A stretch of 64,000 bases of DNA from Lapidilactobacillus bayanensis. GTDB lineage: Bacteria > Bacillota > Bacilli > Lactobacillales > Lactobacillaceae. Where the stretch lies: NCBI RefSeq assembly GCF_003946695.1, contig NZ_RHOX01000004.1, positions 1-64,000 on the forward strand, given 5' to 3'. Positions 45,346 through 54,596 of the stretch are shown one piece after another (within the stretch, counting starts at the first letter, position 1; each line of letters begins with the position of its first letter). A program made the position numbers and the translations under genes. The notes under the pieces are model-generated. The model made no database searches and was not told the DNA's origin. It saw nothing but the letters and a program-made list of their open reading frames with translations.

Positions 45346-45912
45346 TTGGCTATAACGGATTCAGCTTTTCAACAAATGATCTCAGGTAATTGGTATCCCG
45401 ATTCAAAAACGCTCAGGGCAAAACGTAATGACACCAGATTAGCTCTTCAAGAAGCCCAACAACTTTTAAACAATGATGATCGAATTGCTAAAATTAAAAA
45501 TCTCTTCGGACACACTGGGCAACATTTTTTCGTAGAAACTGGCTTTGAATGTAGTTTCGGTGAAAATATTAACGTTGGCGATGACTTTTACGCCAATCGA
45601 AATGTTTTAATCTGCGATGAAGGTTTAGTGACGATTGGCAGTCATTGTAAATTTGGTCCCGGTACAACACTACTCACGCCGATTCATCCACTTGATCCCG
45701 CAAAGCGCCAAACTGGCGTCGAAGCAACCGGCTCGATCACAATTGGTGATAACGCTTGGCTCGGTGGTAATGTCACGATTCTGCCTAACGTCACGCTCGA
45801 CAAAAATGTCGTCGTTGGTGCTGGCAGCGTCGTCACCAAATCATTCCCCGACAACGTCGTCATTGTTGGCAATCCCGCTCATATTTTACGCACAATCCCA
45901 GCGGAAAATTGA
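45346..45912 (+). CDS. maa: Maltose/galactoside-type O-acetyltransferase
   Basis: The 188-residue protein has an N-terminal helical part (MISGNWYPDSKTLRAKR) and a left-handed beta-helix of hexapeptide repeats (GENINVGDDFYANRNV, ITIGDNAWLGGNVTILPNV, VVGAGSVVTKSF) with the catalytic His in LLTPIHPLDP (about residue 111). It transfers acetyl from CoA to the 6-OH of sugars. The start is a TTG with GGAGG 8 bp upstream. Monocistronic. Confidence 0.88.
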   Translation: MAITDSAFQQMISGNWYPDSKTLRAKRNDTRLALQEAQQLLNNDDRIAKIKNLFGHTGQHFFVETGFECSFGENINVGDDFYANRNVLICDEGLVTIGSHCKFGPGTTLLTPIHPLDPAKRQTGVEATGSITIGDNAWLGGNVTILPNVTLDKNVVVGAGSVVTKSFPDNVVIVGNPAHILRTIPAEN

Positions 45913-46054
45913 AATTCTTCACTCAAAAATAGCAATCGCAAAGTTGCATTGTATTTGCTGATCAACATTGCCGTTTTATTCGATTAGATTTTAGTCGAAC
46001 GAAGCAGTTTCGAAACACTTGAACTTTCACATTCAGTAACATCCAACAACATTC

Positions 46055-46096
46055 AAAAGAGAGGAATCAGGACAAAAATCCCGATTCCTCTCTTTA
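46055..46096. terminator. Bidirectional terminator
   Basis: AAAGAGAGGAATC pairs with GATTCCTCTCTTT around a 12-base centre, with T3 and A-rich flanks. It serves the plus-strand acetyltransferase and possibly the minus-strand glycosyltransferase. Confidence 0.8.
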
Positions 46097-46228
46097 TTTA
46101 AGCTGAGTTCGTTTTAGTCTAGTCTAAACAAGCACTTTCAGTGTACGATCAGTTTATTTATTTGTCATAGCCAGCATTTGCCACGTTTCCCAACTCTCTT
46201 AATAAGTATCAAAAACAGCGAACAACAA

Positions 46229-47305
46229 TCAGGCTTTAATTTCTTGAGCGATAATTTCCGTCATTGCTTTTTCAAAGTTCGTAAAGTAATGCTGATCATA
46301 AAAGTCAGTAATACTATTTTGAACAGCCACTTCATCAACAAATTGATAACCTGATACGACTTGCTTGAGAATATGATGGAGCTTACCAATTTCGGCAATG
46401 GGGTAAAGAAAGCCAGTTTTGCCGTCTTCAATAATATCATTCGGCCCAGTAGGACAATCCGTTGAAATACAAGGCACGCCATGACTCATTGCTTCCAGCA
46501 TCACCATTGGCAAACCTTCAAACTTCGAACTTAACAACAGCGCATCAGCCTGCTTAATTTCCAGCCAGGGATTTGTGACCCAGCCGTGCCAATTAACACG
46601 CGTGCGCAACTGTGGATGACGTTTAATATAAGCCTTGCACTTGACTAAGCCGGAACCGGCACCATAAAAGTCGATCACCCAATTACCGCGCAAATTTTGC
46701 AATGCGCCTAATAATAACTTAAGATTTTTTTGCCCACGATATTGAATCCGCCCGATAAAAATAAAATGCTTTGGTTCAGCCGCAGCACTACGCGGAATTA
46801 ATTCTGTACTAGGCGTGACCGGATTATAAATCACATGAATCGTCGCCGGATCAACACCGTAGTGTACCATTTGCGTTGCAATACCACTACTAATGGCTAA
46901 TTGAGCATCAGCGTCGGCTAAACTTGTCGGATCAAACCAGTTAACATCCGCTAACGTACTATGAATCCACGAAACAATCCGATAGTGACGCTGCAAACGC
47001 CGCCGAACTTGAGCCGCAACAAAAATCGGCCGTGAACCTAAACAAATCACCATATTTGCGTCAGTCGTGGCCATATAGTGACGCGTAAACGAACGAACAA
47101 TTGCTTGATTTCGCGTTTGGTTGACCACCACTTCAACTTGTTGATCCAACCGCCGCAACCACTGCTTGTGCTGTGTTCCTTCCGTTAGTACCAACTGATA
47201 ATGATCAGTTGGCCGCCGTGCTGCTAAATAATTTAACACCTTTAATAAAACAGTTTCAGTACCACCTTGCCCTGAAAGAAACGGCGTAACAAATGCAATT
47301 ACCAT
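46229..47305 (-). CDS. Glycosyltransferase family 4
   Basis: From the ATG at 47305 the product is 358 residues. It begins MVIAFVTPFLSGQGGTETVL, the N-terminal GT-B Rossmann start with the glycine loop, and carries KHFIFIGRIQYRGQKN and the family motif FEGLPMVMLEAMSHGVPCIS (Ex7E). It uses a nucleotide-sugar to extend a lipid- or protein-linked glycan. A longer frame exists upstream, but GGGAGG lies 9 bp before this ATG (6 bp before a GTG at 47308). It stands alone, not in a polysaccharide cluster. Confidence 0.87.
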   Translation of the reverse strand: MVIAFVTPFLSGQGGTETVLLKVLNYLAARRPTDHYQLVLTEGTQHKQWLRRLDQQVEVVVNQTRNQAIVRSFTRHYMATTDANMVICLGSRPIFVAAQVRRRLQRHYRIVSWIHSTLADVNWFDPTSLADADAQLAISSGIATQMVHYGVDPATIHVIYNPVTPSTELIPRSAAAEPKHFIFIGRIQYRGQKNLKLLLGALQNLRGNWVIDFYGAGSGLVKCKAYIKRHPQLRTRVNWHGWVTNPWLEIKQADALLLSSKFEGLPMVMLEAMSHGVPCISTDCPTGPNDIIEDGKTGFLYPIAEIGKLHHILKQVVSGYQFVDEVAVQNSITDFYDQHYFTNFEKAMTEIIAQEIKA

Positions 47306-47535
47306 CACGATATTCCTCCCTTTTAACACTAGCTTAAGCGTAACACAACTTAGAACCAGCAAGGTGAATAGTGACTTTAGTGTATTAGTCATCCAGATGC
47401 TCAAATTCTCGTCAAACTTAGTCGGCAAGGCTAAAATGACCTAATTCAAAAATACCTGGTCAAAAATGAAGCATCACAGCAAAATCAAATTATTTGACCA
47501 ATGATGCTAACCCACTTCAATCCGACTCAGCACTT

Positions 47536-48153
47536 TTATAACGCGTTAAGCATTTTACGCACTCTTTTTTGTTGAGCAGCGGTCAATTCAGACCAACGTT
47601 GCTGTAATGTTGCGACAAACTCAGGCTGATTGGCTGGTGTTACCGCCGGCAAAGTCCGTTCAGCATGCTGTGGTACTTCTTTGGAACGGCAAGTTGTTAA
47701 ATGTGTCAATAAAATCGGCCACAACTTCACAGCATCATCGGAATTTGCAGCACATAATTCTGCCAACACAGTCACTGCATTATCAATCGCAATGACGCTG
47801 CCTGTTTCAAGTACAGCAGTAATCAAATCGACTTGTGCAAAAATCTCAGCAGTTCTCAAATTAACAATTTCCGCCAAGGCAGTCATACTTCCCCACACAA
47901 GTCGATTATTCTTAGAAGTTAACCCATTCAAGAAAACTTGCACATTATCAGCGATCAATTCTGGTTGGCGCGCACCAACTTCATAAAGCACTTTGATACA
48001 ATCGTTGGCAATTTTTTGTTTAGCCGTTAAACCGGCCACAATCTCTTGAATACCAGCTAGATCGTGACTGGCAACCAAATCCTCTGCTAGATCAATATTA
48101 AGTTGTTGACCTTTTGCACCTTGTTGACTAGCCAACTGTTCAATTCGAGACAT
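47536..48153 (-). CDS. HEAT-repeat-like helical protein
   Basis: A 205-residue soluble protein made almost only of paired helices, with repeating units of about 35-40 residues (AGIQEIVAGLTAKQKIANDCIK, RLVWGSMTALAEIVN, AIDNAVTVLAELCA), the look of HEAT or ARM repeats. No catalytic motif is seen. Such proteins usually bind protein or nucleic acid. GGAGG lies 8 bp before the ATG. It lies between a GT4 gene and the SUF operon and appears to be transcribed alone. Confidence 0.6.
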   Translation of the reverse strand: MSRIEQLASQQGAKGQQLNIDLAEDLVASHDLAGIQEIVAGLTAKQKIANDCIKVLYEVGARQPELIADNVQVFLNGLTSKNNRLVWGSMTALAEIVNLRTAEIFAQVDLITAVLETGSVIAIDNAVTVLAELCAANSDDAVKLWPILLTHLTTCRSKEVPQHAERTLPAVTPANQPEFVATLQQRWSELTAAQQKRVRKMLNAL

Positions 48154-48428
48154 TAATCAACCTCCGCTAATACTTTTTTAAGTCACACATAAACCAATCG
48201 AATTCTCTTTAATTATGCTCAGTTAAATAACCGATCTTTTGAAAGCTAACCTGCTTTTAGAAAAGCTAGCACTACTATCTGTTCAAGCATGATTTCTGAA
48301 ATTTTGTTGTACCTAAGTGGCCCGAGAACTATTCCCTTCTGCCCATCAAATCGTACTACAAAACTAGCTATTTTTAAAAGTGTGCACTGTTGACCAGGCA
48401 AAAATAAATAGCGTCAACAATATAAAAA

Positions 48429-48456
48429 AACGTAACTGCTAATCTGCAGTTACGTT
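48429..48456 (-). terminator. SUF operon terminator
   Basis: AACGTAACTGC and its perfect complement (11 bp) enclose a 6-base loop; T7 follows on the minus strand, 14 bp after the sufB stop. The remaining gap to 48154 shows nothing more. Confidence 0.92.
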
Positions 48457-48469
48457 CTTACGTGTCGAT

Positions 48470-49912
48470 CTAGCCAACAGAGCCTTCCATCTCGTACGAA
48501 ATCAAGCGGTTCAACTCAACGGCATATTCCATTGGCAATTCTTTGGTGAACGGTTCAACGAAGCCCATGATGATCATTTCTGTTGCTTTGGCTTCGGGAA
48601 TGCCACGGCTCATTAAATAATAAAGTTGTGTTTCTGAAATTTTCGAGACCTTTGCCTCATGCTCCATGGCGACATTACCGTTTAAAATCTCGTTAAACGG
48701 TACAGTATCCGACGTGGATCGTTCATCCATTAAAATCGTGTCACACTCCACATGAGCGAAAGAACCATCGCTATCGCGGCCAAAGCGAACCGTCCCACGA
48801 TAATTGACAGCACCGCCATCTTTAGAAATTGACTTGGAAACAATTGAACTCGACGTATTTGGAGCCGCATGAATCATGCGGGCACCATTATCTTGAATGA
48901 CGCCTTCGCCAGCAACAGCAATCGACAACATCGTGCCTCGCGCACCTTCACCATCCAAGTAAACACTCGGATACTTCATCGTTGTTTTAGAACCAAGATT
49001 ACCATCGACCCACTCCATTGTGGCGTTCTTCATTGCTTGAGCGCGTTTGGTCTCAAGACTATAAACATTCTTCGACCAGTTCTGAATCGTCGTATAACGG
49101 CAATAAGCGTCATCCTCGACGAAGACTTCGACGACGGCCGCGTGTAAACTGTCAGAAGAATAGTTAGGCGCGGTACAACCCTCAACGTAATTCACACTAG
49201 CATCTTTATCGACAATAATTAACGTTCGTTCAAACTGACCCGAGTTTTCGGCATTGATGCGGAAATACGACTGAATCGGAATATCTGTCTTCACACCTTT
49301 AGGTACATAAATAAACGTACCCCCAGACCAAACGGCCGAATTCAAGGCGGCAAATTTATTATCATTCATGTGCACTAAGGTCCCGAAATATTGCTTCACC
49401 AAATCTGGATATTCTTTCAGCGCTTGATCAGTACTCATGAAGACAATTCCCAGCTTCTCGAATTCATCACGCATGTTATGATAAACCACTTCTGATTCAT
49501 ATTGCGCGGAAGACCCAGCCAAATATTTACGTTCGGCCTCAGGCACACCTAAGCGATCAAAAGTATTTTTGATGGTATCGGGGACTTCTTCCCAATCCCG
49601 ATATTGCCGATCGGTCGCCTTTTGATAATACAACATGTGATCTAAATCCAAAGCGGATAAATCTGGGCCAAAATCTGGCATGGGCATTTTTAAATAAGTC
49701 CGATAAGCCTTCAGTCGATATTCCAGCATCCATTCTGGTTCGTTCTTTTCCGCAGAAATCTCGCGGACGGTCGCTTCAGTTAAGCCGCGGCCAGTCGAAT
49801 AAACTGGCTTAACATTATCGCTGAACCCATAATCGTAGTTCTCACCGAGATCAGGGACGGTATTTTCTAACTCTTCATTATTTTTAGTGTTTTTTGTTTT
49901 TGCTTCACTCAT
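48470..49912 (-). CDS. sufB: Fe-S cluster assembly scaffold SufB
   Basis: The 480-residue scaffold contains the family core [55 protein letters not shown] and [10 protein letters not shown]. With SufC and SufD it forms the complex on which the cluster is built. I place the start at the ATG at 49912, where GGAGAGG lies upstream; an in-frame TTG six codons earlier covers that site. It overlaps the end of sufU by 8 bp and is the last gene of the operon. Confidence 0.95.
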   Translation of the reverse strand: MSEAKTKNTKNNEELENTVPDLGENYDYGFSDNVKPVYSTGRGLTEATVREISAEKNEPEWMLEYRLKAYRTYLKMPMPDFGPDLSALDLDHMLYYQKATDRQYRDWEEVPDTIKNTFDRLGVPEAERKYLAGSSAQYESEVVYHNMRDEFEKLGIVFMSTDQALKEYPDLVKQYFGTLVHMNDNKFAALNSAVWSGGTFIYVPKGVKTDIPIQSYFRINAENSGQFERTLIIVDKDASVNYVEGCTAPNYSSDSLHAAVVEVFVEDDAYCRYTTIQNWSKNVYSLETKRAQAMKNATMEWVDGNLGSKTTMKYPSVYLDGEGARGTMLSIAVAGEGVIQDNGARMIHAAPNTSSSIVSKSISKDGGAVNYRGTVRFGRDSDGSFAHVECDTILMDERSTSDTVPFNEILNGNVAMEHEAKVSKISETQLYYLMSRGIPEAKATEMIIMGFVEPFTKELPMEYAVELNRLISYEMEGSVG

Positions 49913-50354
49913 TATTCTTGGCCTCTCCAATCGCTTGTTCTAAGGCTTTCCACGCTAACGTCGCACATTTAATCCGAGCTGGAAATTTGATAACCGTTGC
50001 TAGTACAGCAGCATCACCTAATGCATCGACATCTTCATCCTCACCAGAGTTGCCCATTAGCATCTCCAGAAATGTTGCAATTTCATGCTGAACGTCAGTC
50101 AGTGACTGACCTTTCACCAAGTCAGTCATCATACTTGCCGATGCTTGGGAAATTGAACAGCCGTCACCGCTAAACGCGATATCAGCAACACGATCATCTT
50201 TTAATTCAACCTGCAACTTAATCACATCGCCGCAAGTGGGATTGTTCAATGTTACCGTCTGATCAGCAGCAGCGAGGTCGCCGTGATGATGTGGGTGTTG
50301 TGCATGATCGAGAATTAATTGTCGGTAAAGATCACTTAAATTGCCTAAATTCAT
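49905..50354 (-). CDS. sufU: Sulfur-transfer scaffold SufU
   Basis: The 149-residue protein has the zinc-binding / sulfur-accepting cysteines in NNPTCGDVI (about 41), GDGCSIS (about 66) and IKCATLAW (about 128), and the SufU-specific insert between the second and third. It accepts persulfide from SufS. Its ATG overlaps the sufS stop by 4 bp. Confidence 0.93.
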   Translation of the reverse strand: MNLGNLSDLYRQLILDHAQHPHHHGDLAAADQTVTLNNPTCGDVIKLQVELKDDRVADIAFSGDGCSISQASASMMTDLVKGQSLTDVQHEIATFLEMLMGNSGEDEDVDALGDAAVLATVIKFPARIKCATLAWKALEQAIGEAKNNE

Positions 50355-51577
50355 ACTTGGAAGAACTCCTTTGTTTCAACAAGTGCTGCGCAGAGTCGAT
50401 CAACATCAGCTTGATTGTTGTACAAACCAAAGCTGGCTCGCGTTGTCGCAGAAACACCTAGCGCCTGCATTAAAGGTTGCGCACAATGATGTCCTGCACG
50501 AACAGCAACGCCTTGTGTATCCAAAACTGTTGCCACATCATGAGGATGAACACCATTTAAATTAAAGGTGATCAAAGCTGAACGTGTTGGTCCAGCAGGC
50601 GGTCCGTAAATTGTCAAACCTTCAATAGCTGCTAGTTGCGCATAAGCAGCGTTAACTAATTCCTGTTCATGTGCTTCAATCGCTGGCCAGCCAATTGCTT
50701 CGATGTAAGCCAATGCCGCACCCAAACCAATTGCCTGGGCAATCGGCATTGTGCCTGCTTCAAACTTCTCTGGGGCAGGTTTAAAGTCAGTGATTTGACG
50801 CTGAACCAGATTAATCATTTCGCCGCCAAACTCAACTGGATTCATTAAGGTTAACAATTCCCGCTTGCCATACAGTACCCCAATACCAGTTGGTCCGTAA
50901 ACTTTGTGGCCTGAAAAAGCATAAAAATCGCAATCAAGGTCCTGCATATCAACCTTAAAATGACCAACAGCCTGTGCACCATCGACGACGACGTAGGCAC
51001 CGACATCATGAGCCATCTTAGTCATTTGTTTAACGGGATTAATTGTTCCCAAGACATTCGACACATGTGTAAAAGCGACAATTTTGGTTTTAGCACTTAA
51101 CAAATCAGCATACTGAGCTAAATCAAGTTCACCTTGCTCATTTATTTCTACATAACGTAACTTTACACCGGCGCGTTGGGCGGCCTGTTGCCACGGCACA
51201 AGATTACTATGATGTTCCATCACTGTAATGATAATTTCATCACCAGCCTGCAAGACTTGACTCGCAAAACCTAAGGCGACCCAATTCAAACTAGTTGTCG
51301 TTCCCCGGGTGAAAATAACTTCGTCCGTTGCGGCATGAATGAACTTGGCAACGTGTTGTCGCACACCTTCGTACCCTTCAGTCGCTCGTTCAGCTAAGGT
51401 ATAAACGCCACGATGAATATTGGCATTGTCATGTTCATAATAATGGGTTAATGCGTCAATCACAGCCTGCGGTTTTTGCGTCGTTGCCGCATTGTCTAAG
51501 TAGGTTAATGGCTCACCATTAATTTTTTCGTTGAGAATGGGGAAATCATTCCGCGCTATCGCGATGTTTTTGACCAT
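50351..51577 (-). CDS. sufS: Cysteine desulfurase SufS
   Basis: The 408-residue PLP enzyme starts MVKNIAIARNDFP and has the PLP lysine in YAFSGHKVYGPTGIG (about residues 221-235), the family N-terminal YLDNAATTQKP and the active-site Cys in RAGHHCAQPLM (about 362). It makes alanine and enzyme-bound persulfide from cysteine. Its start lies inside the end of sufD (32-bp overlap) with AAAGGAAG upstream, which implies coupled translation. Confidence 0.94.
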   Translation of the reverse strand: MVKNIAIARNDFPILNEKINGEPLTYLDNAATTQKPQAVIDALTHYYEHDNANIHRGVYTLAERATEGYEGVRQHVAKFIHAATDEVIFTRGTTTSLNWVALGFASQVLQAGDEIIITVMEHHSNLVPWQQAAQRAGVKLRYVEINEQGELDLAQYADLLSAKTKIVAFTHVSNVLGTINPVKQMTKMAHDVGAYVVVDGAQAVGHFKVDMQDLDCDFYAFSGHKVYGPTGIGVLYGKRELLTLMNPVEFGGEMINLVQRQITDFKPAPEKFEAGTMPIAQAIGLGAALAYIEAIGWPAIEAHEQELVNAAYAQLAAIEGLTIYGPPAGPTRSALITFNLNGVHPHDVATVLDTQGVAVRAGHHCAQPLMQALGVSATTRASFGLYNNQADVDRLCAALVETKEFFQV

Positions 51578-52832
51578 CAATTAACTTCCTTTCAATGGTA
51601 CGCTTCAAGGCATCACGTGCCTCAGCCGAAGGAATCTCGGCCAAAACAGAACCTAAGAATCCACGAATCACTAATCGTTCTGCCACATCTTTCGACAGAC
51701 CACGGCTCATTAAATAATACATTTGTGATTGATCAACACGACCAACAGAGGCTGCGTGACCAGCACGAACATCATTTTCGTCAATTAAGAGAATAGGATT
51801 AGCATCACCGCGTGCAGTCCGCGACAACATCAAGACTCGGTTCTCTTGTTGCGCATCAGAATCACGTGCGCCACGTACAATATGCCCAATACCATTAAAG
51901 ATTAACGTCGCATCCGACAAAATCACACCGTGTTGTAAAATATTACCTTCTGTATGTTGACCGTAGTTCGTAATCCGGGTCGTCACACCTTGAGACTGAC
52001 TTCCGGTTGCAATCGCCACGGCCTTAAACTCTGTATGACTACCTTCACCAACCAAATCCGTATTAAAATCTGATAAAATATCGCCGTCATTCATTAAGCC
52101 GAGTGCCCAATCAAGCCGCGCATTTTTCATTAGATACGCGCGCCGAGCCAAATATGCAACCGTTTGTATGCGATCAATCGCGGTAAAGTGAACGTGAGCA
52201 CCTTGCTCAAGAATTAATTCTTCAACGATATTTCCACTAATTACTTGCTCATCGTCAGATTGCCGACTTTCCAAAATCGTCAGGTCGCTATCCTCACCAG
52301 CAACGAGCAAGACATGATGGACATAAGTTTGTCCTGTTGTTGTATCTTGCTGAAAATTCAGCGTCAGTGGTTCCGTCAATTTAACATTTTGCGGAACGTA
52401 GATGAAAACACCACTATTGACCGACGCCGCGTGATAAGCCGCCAGTTGATGTGCAGATTTTGGTAATGCCAGTGTCATATAATACTTAGCAAATAACTCC
52501 GGATATTGCGCCTGGGCCGTAAAAAAGTCTAAGACAACAACGCCGGTTGCTTGCGCCTCTGCAGACAGTTTAATCGTGGCTGGTTTTGTCCCTTGTTGAT
52601 CGACGTTTACTGTTATTGGTTGTTGAGCCACAACAGACGTATTATTTGCAACGAAAGGTTGACCTTCATCTAATAACCAACGGCGATAATTAATCTTGGG
52701 AAACTCTGCCAACGGTAAATCTAAATATTGTTGCAAGGCAGTCATACGGATGGCGGTCATCGCAGCAGTTTCGTGATGCGCTTGACTGAACGCCTTTAAG
52801 TCAGCTGCAGTTGTAAAAGGTTGTTTTTTCAC
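51546..52832 (-). CDS. sufD: Fe-S cluster assembly protein SufD
   Basis: From the GTG at 52832 the product is 428 residues. The C-terminal half has SufBD core elements (GDILSDFNTDLVGEGSHTEF, IVRGARDSDAQQENRVLML, GHAASVGRVDQSQMYYLMSRG). AGGAGG lies 8 bp before this GTG; a GTG at 52841 is in frame but overlaps that site. It pairs with SufB around SufC. It is 12 bp after sufC. Confidence 0.93.
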   Translation of the reverse strand: MKKQPFTTAADLKAFSQAHHETAAMTAIRMTALQQYLDLPLAEFPKINYRRWLLDEGQPFVANNTSVVAQQPITVNVDQQGTKPATIKLSAEAQATGVVVLDFFTAQAQYPELFAKYYMTLALPKSAHQLAAYHAASVNSGVFIYVPQNVKLTEPLTLNFQQDTTTGQTYVHHVLLVAGEDSDLTILESRQSDDEQVISGNIVEELILEQGAHVHFTAIDRIQTVAYLARRAYLMKNARLDWALGLMNDGDILSDFNTDLVGEGSHTEFKAVAIATGSQSQGVTTRITNYGQHTEGNILQHGVILSDATLIFNGIGHIVRGARDSDAQQENRVLMLSRTARGDANPILLIDENDVRAGHAASVGRVDQSQMYYLMSRGLSKDVAERLVIRGFLGSVLAEIPSAEARDALKRTIERKLIDGQKHRDSAE

Positions 52833-52844
52833 AGAACTCACCTC

Positions 52845-53633
52845 CTACTCTTCATCCGTCAATTTAACATCAAGACCTAATTCATCACGTAAACCAGCGT
52901 ACCCTTCATCTTCCAGTTTAGTTGCCAAACTAGCGTTACCAGATTTAACGACTTTACCACCCATCATCACGTGAACAACATCAGGCGTAATATAATCCAA
53001 CAACCGTTCATAGTGTGTAATAATCAAGGCGCCAAAATCGTCACTACGCATTGAATTAACACCCTTAGCAACAACTTTCATCGCATCAATATCGAGACCA
53101 GAATCAATTTCGTCAAGAATGGCAAAGGTTGGTTTTATCATCAATAATTGCAAAATTTCATTACGTTTCTTCTCGCCGCCAGAAAAGCCTTGGTTCAAAT
53201 AACGCTCAGCCATTTTTTCATTCATATCTAATATTTCAAGATTCTTATCTAGCTCTTTAATGAAAGCTCGTACAGAAATCGGATTATCTTCAGGGCGCCG
53301 AGCATTAATTGCTGACCGCATAAATTCAGCGTTAGTCACACCCATAATCTCTGCAGGATACTGCATCCCTAAGAACAAACCGGCGCGAGCGCGTTCGTCA
53401 ACAGGTTTACCTAGTAAACTCTCACCGTTTAAAATAATATCGCCTTCAGTAATCGTGTAGCGCGGATTGCCCATGATTGTTTCCGAAAGTGTTGATTTAC
53501 CAGTTCCATTCGGACCCATAATGGCATGAATCTCACCACTATTCATTGAAAGGTTAACACCCTTGAGGATTTCTTTGTGCTCACTCTCATCATCCACGCG
53601 GACGTGAAGATTTTTGACCGTTAAGTTTGCCAT
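52845..53633 (-). CDS. sufC: Fe-S assembly ATPase SufC
   Basis: The 262-residue ABC-type ATPase has Walker A GPNGTGKST (residues 40-48), the signature FSGGEKKRNEIL, Walker B FAILDEIDSGLDIDA with the Suf-specific spacing, and the switch His in ITHYERL. It is not a transporter: it drives SufB-SufD rearrangement. First gene of sufC-D-S-U-B, with GAGG before the ATG. Confidence 0.95.
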   Translation of the reverse strand: MANLTVKNLHVRVDDESEHKEILKGVNLSMNSGEIHAIMGPNGTGKSTLSETIMGNPRYTITEGDIILNGESLLGKPVDERARAGLFLGMQYPAEIMGVTNAEFMRSAINARRPEDNPISVRAFIKELDKNLEILDMNEKMAERYLNQGFSGGEKKRNEILQLLMIKPTFAILDEIDSGLDIDAMKVVAKGVNSMRSDDFGALIITHYERLLDYITPDVVHVMMGGKVVKSGNASLATKLEDEGYAGLRDELGLDVKLTDEE

Positions 53634-53686
53634 AATTTACCTCACTATTTTAATTTACGAATATACCAATTCTATATAACCACCTA

Positions 53687-53715
53687 ATTCTATTACTGCC
53701 TAAAATCAATTGCAA
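53687..53715 (-). promoter_or_regulatory. Promoter of the SUF operon
   Basis: On the minus strand TTGCAA (53715-53710), a 17-bp spacer and TAGAAT (53692-53687), about 53 bp before the sufC start. Confidence 0.65.
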
Positions 53716-53816
53716 CCGTCAGCGGCCAATTAGAATGACTATTATCTAAATCACATCTCACCGCGAAAATTCTAAATAGTTTATTTCAAATCTAAGTTTG
53801 TTCGTCAACGATCAGT

Positions 53817-54548
53817 CCTAGAACTGTTATTTTGTACTTCTTCGTGCCTGCGGGAAATACGCTGGTGGAACGCTGCGAGCATCGGTTTGAGCCGAATGAA
53901 ACTAATTTATCTTGAATGTGAACTTTATTCAGAGCGGTAAGCCCTAGAACTGTTATGCTGTGGTTCTTCGTGCCTGTGGGAAATGCGCTGGTGGAACGCT
54001 GCGAGCTTGGTTTGAGCCGAATAAAAACCGATTCGTCTCAAACTCAAGCTTTCTTGTAAATGGTAAACCATTAACAAGAATTCCGCGGCTGACTACGATT
54101 TTCCTCCGGCACTGACAAAAGTGCGTTAGTGCCGCCTTAACCACAATTTTGTGTTTCTAAATATTAGAAGGTAATTCAACCACACACCAATTCAGTGCTT
54201 GCGCAAAGGTTGCCATCTTGCTTGCTAAGTGGCGGCAAATAAATACCGCTCAGTAGTGACATTAATGTTAGCAATTTATTGCTTACATTAAGGCTCGTAT
54301 TTGAGACGATTTGCCCTTCAATCGGCTCAAATCGACGCCCACTACGTTCCAGCGAAAGTATTTATTTGCCGCCACGATATCCACCACATCTCATCAGCAA
54401 CCTTTGCACAAGCGCGAACAACCACAACATAGCAGCTTTGGTTTCCACCACTTTGATTAGTTCCAGCGAAAGTATTTATTTACCGCCACGGTATCCGCCA
54501 CCATCTCATTAGCAACCTTTGTACAAGCGCGGAGAACCACAACAATTT
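53817..54548 (+). repeat. Structured intergenic repeat family 1, copy E
   Basis: The longest copy (about 730 bp). The left-end module occurs at 53817 and 53943 (period 126 bp) and the right-end module is also doubled (GTTCCAGCGAAAG at 54346 and 54460, period 114 bp). The core has P2 GTTTGAGCCGAAT/ATTCGTCTCAAAC, P3 CTTGTAAATGG/CCATTAACAAG, the right-half hairpin TTAATGTTAGCAA/TTGCTTACATTAA, and arms GTGGCGGCAAATAAATAC and GTATTTATTTGCCGCCAC. The right terminal repeat breaks off after CCACAACA. It begins just beyond the rodA terminator. Confidence 0.88.
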
Positions 54549-54552
54549 TGTC

Positions 54553-54588
54553 AAAAAAAGCCACAACGAAGAAAAATTCGTCATGACT
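54553..54588 (-). terminator. rodA terminator
   Basis: On the minus strand AGTCATGACGAA (54588-54577) pairs with TTCGTTGTGGCT (54570-54559) using only Watson-Crick and G-U pairs, followed by T7. It ends the murA-yidD-rodA transcript and abuts repeat copy E. Confidence 0.8.
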
Positions 54589-54596
54589 TCTTTTAA

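Noticed and set aside
47306-47428. N-terminal extension of the GT4 glycosyltransferase
   Set aside because: The conserved GT-B start and the GGGAGG site place the beginning at 47305-47308.
92-54548. Target-site duplications flanking family-1 copies
   Set aside because: I compared the bases outside both terminal repeats of copies A-E and found no matching short duplications; with imprecise ends this neither proves nor excludes transposition.
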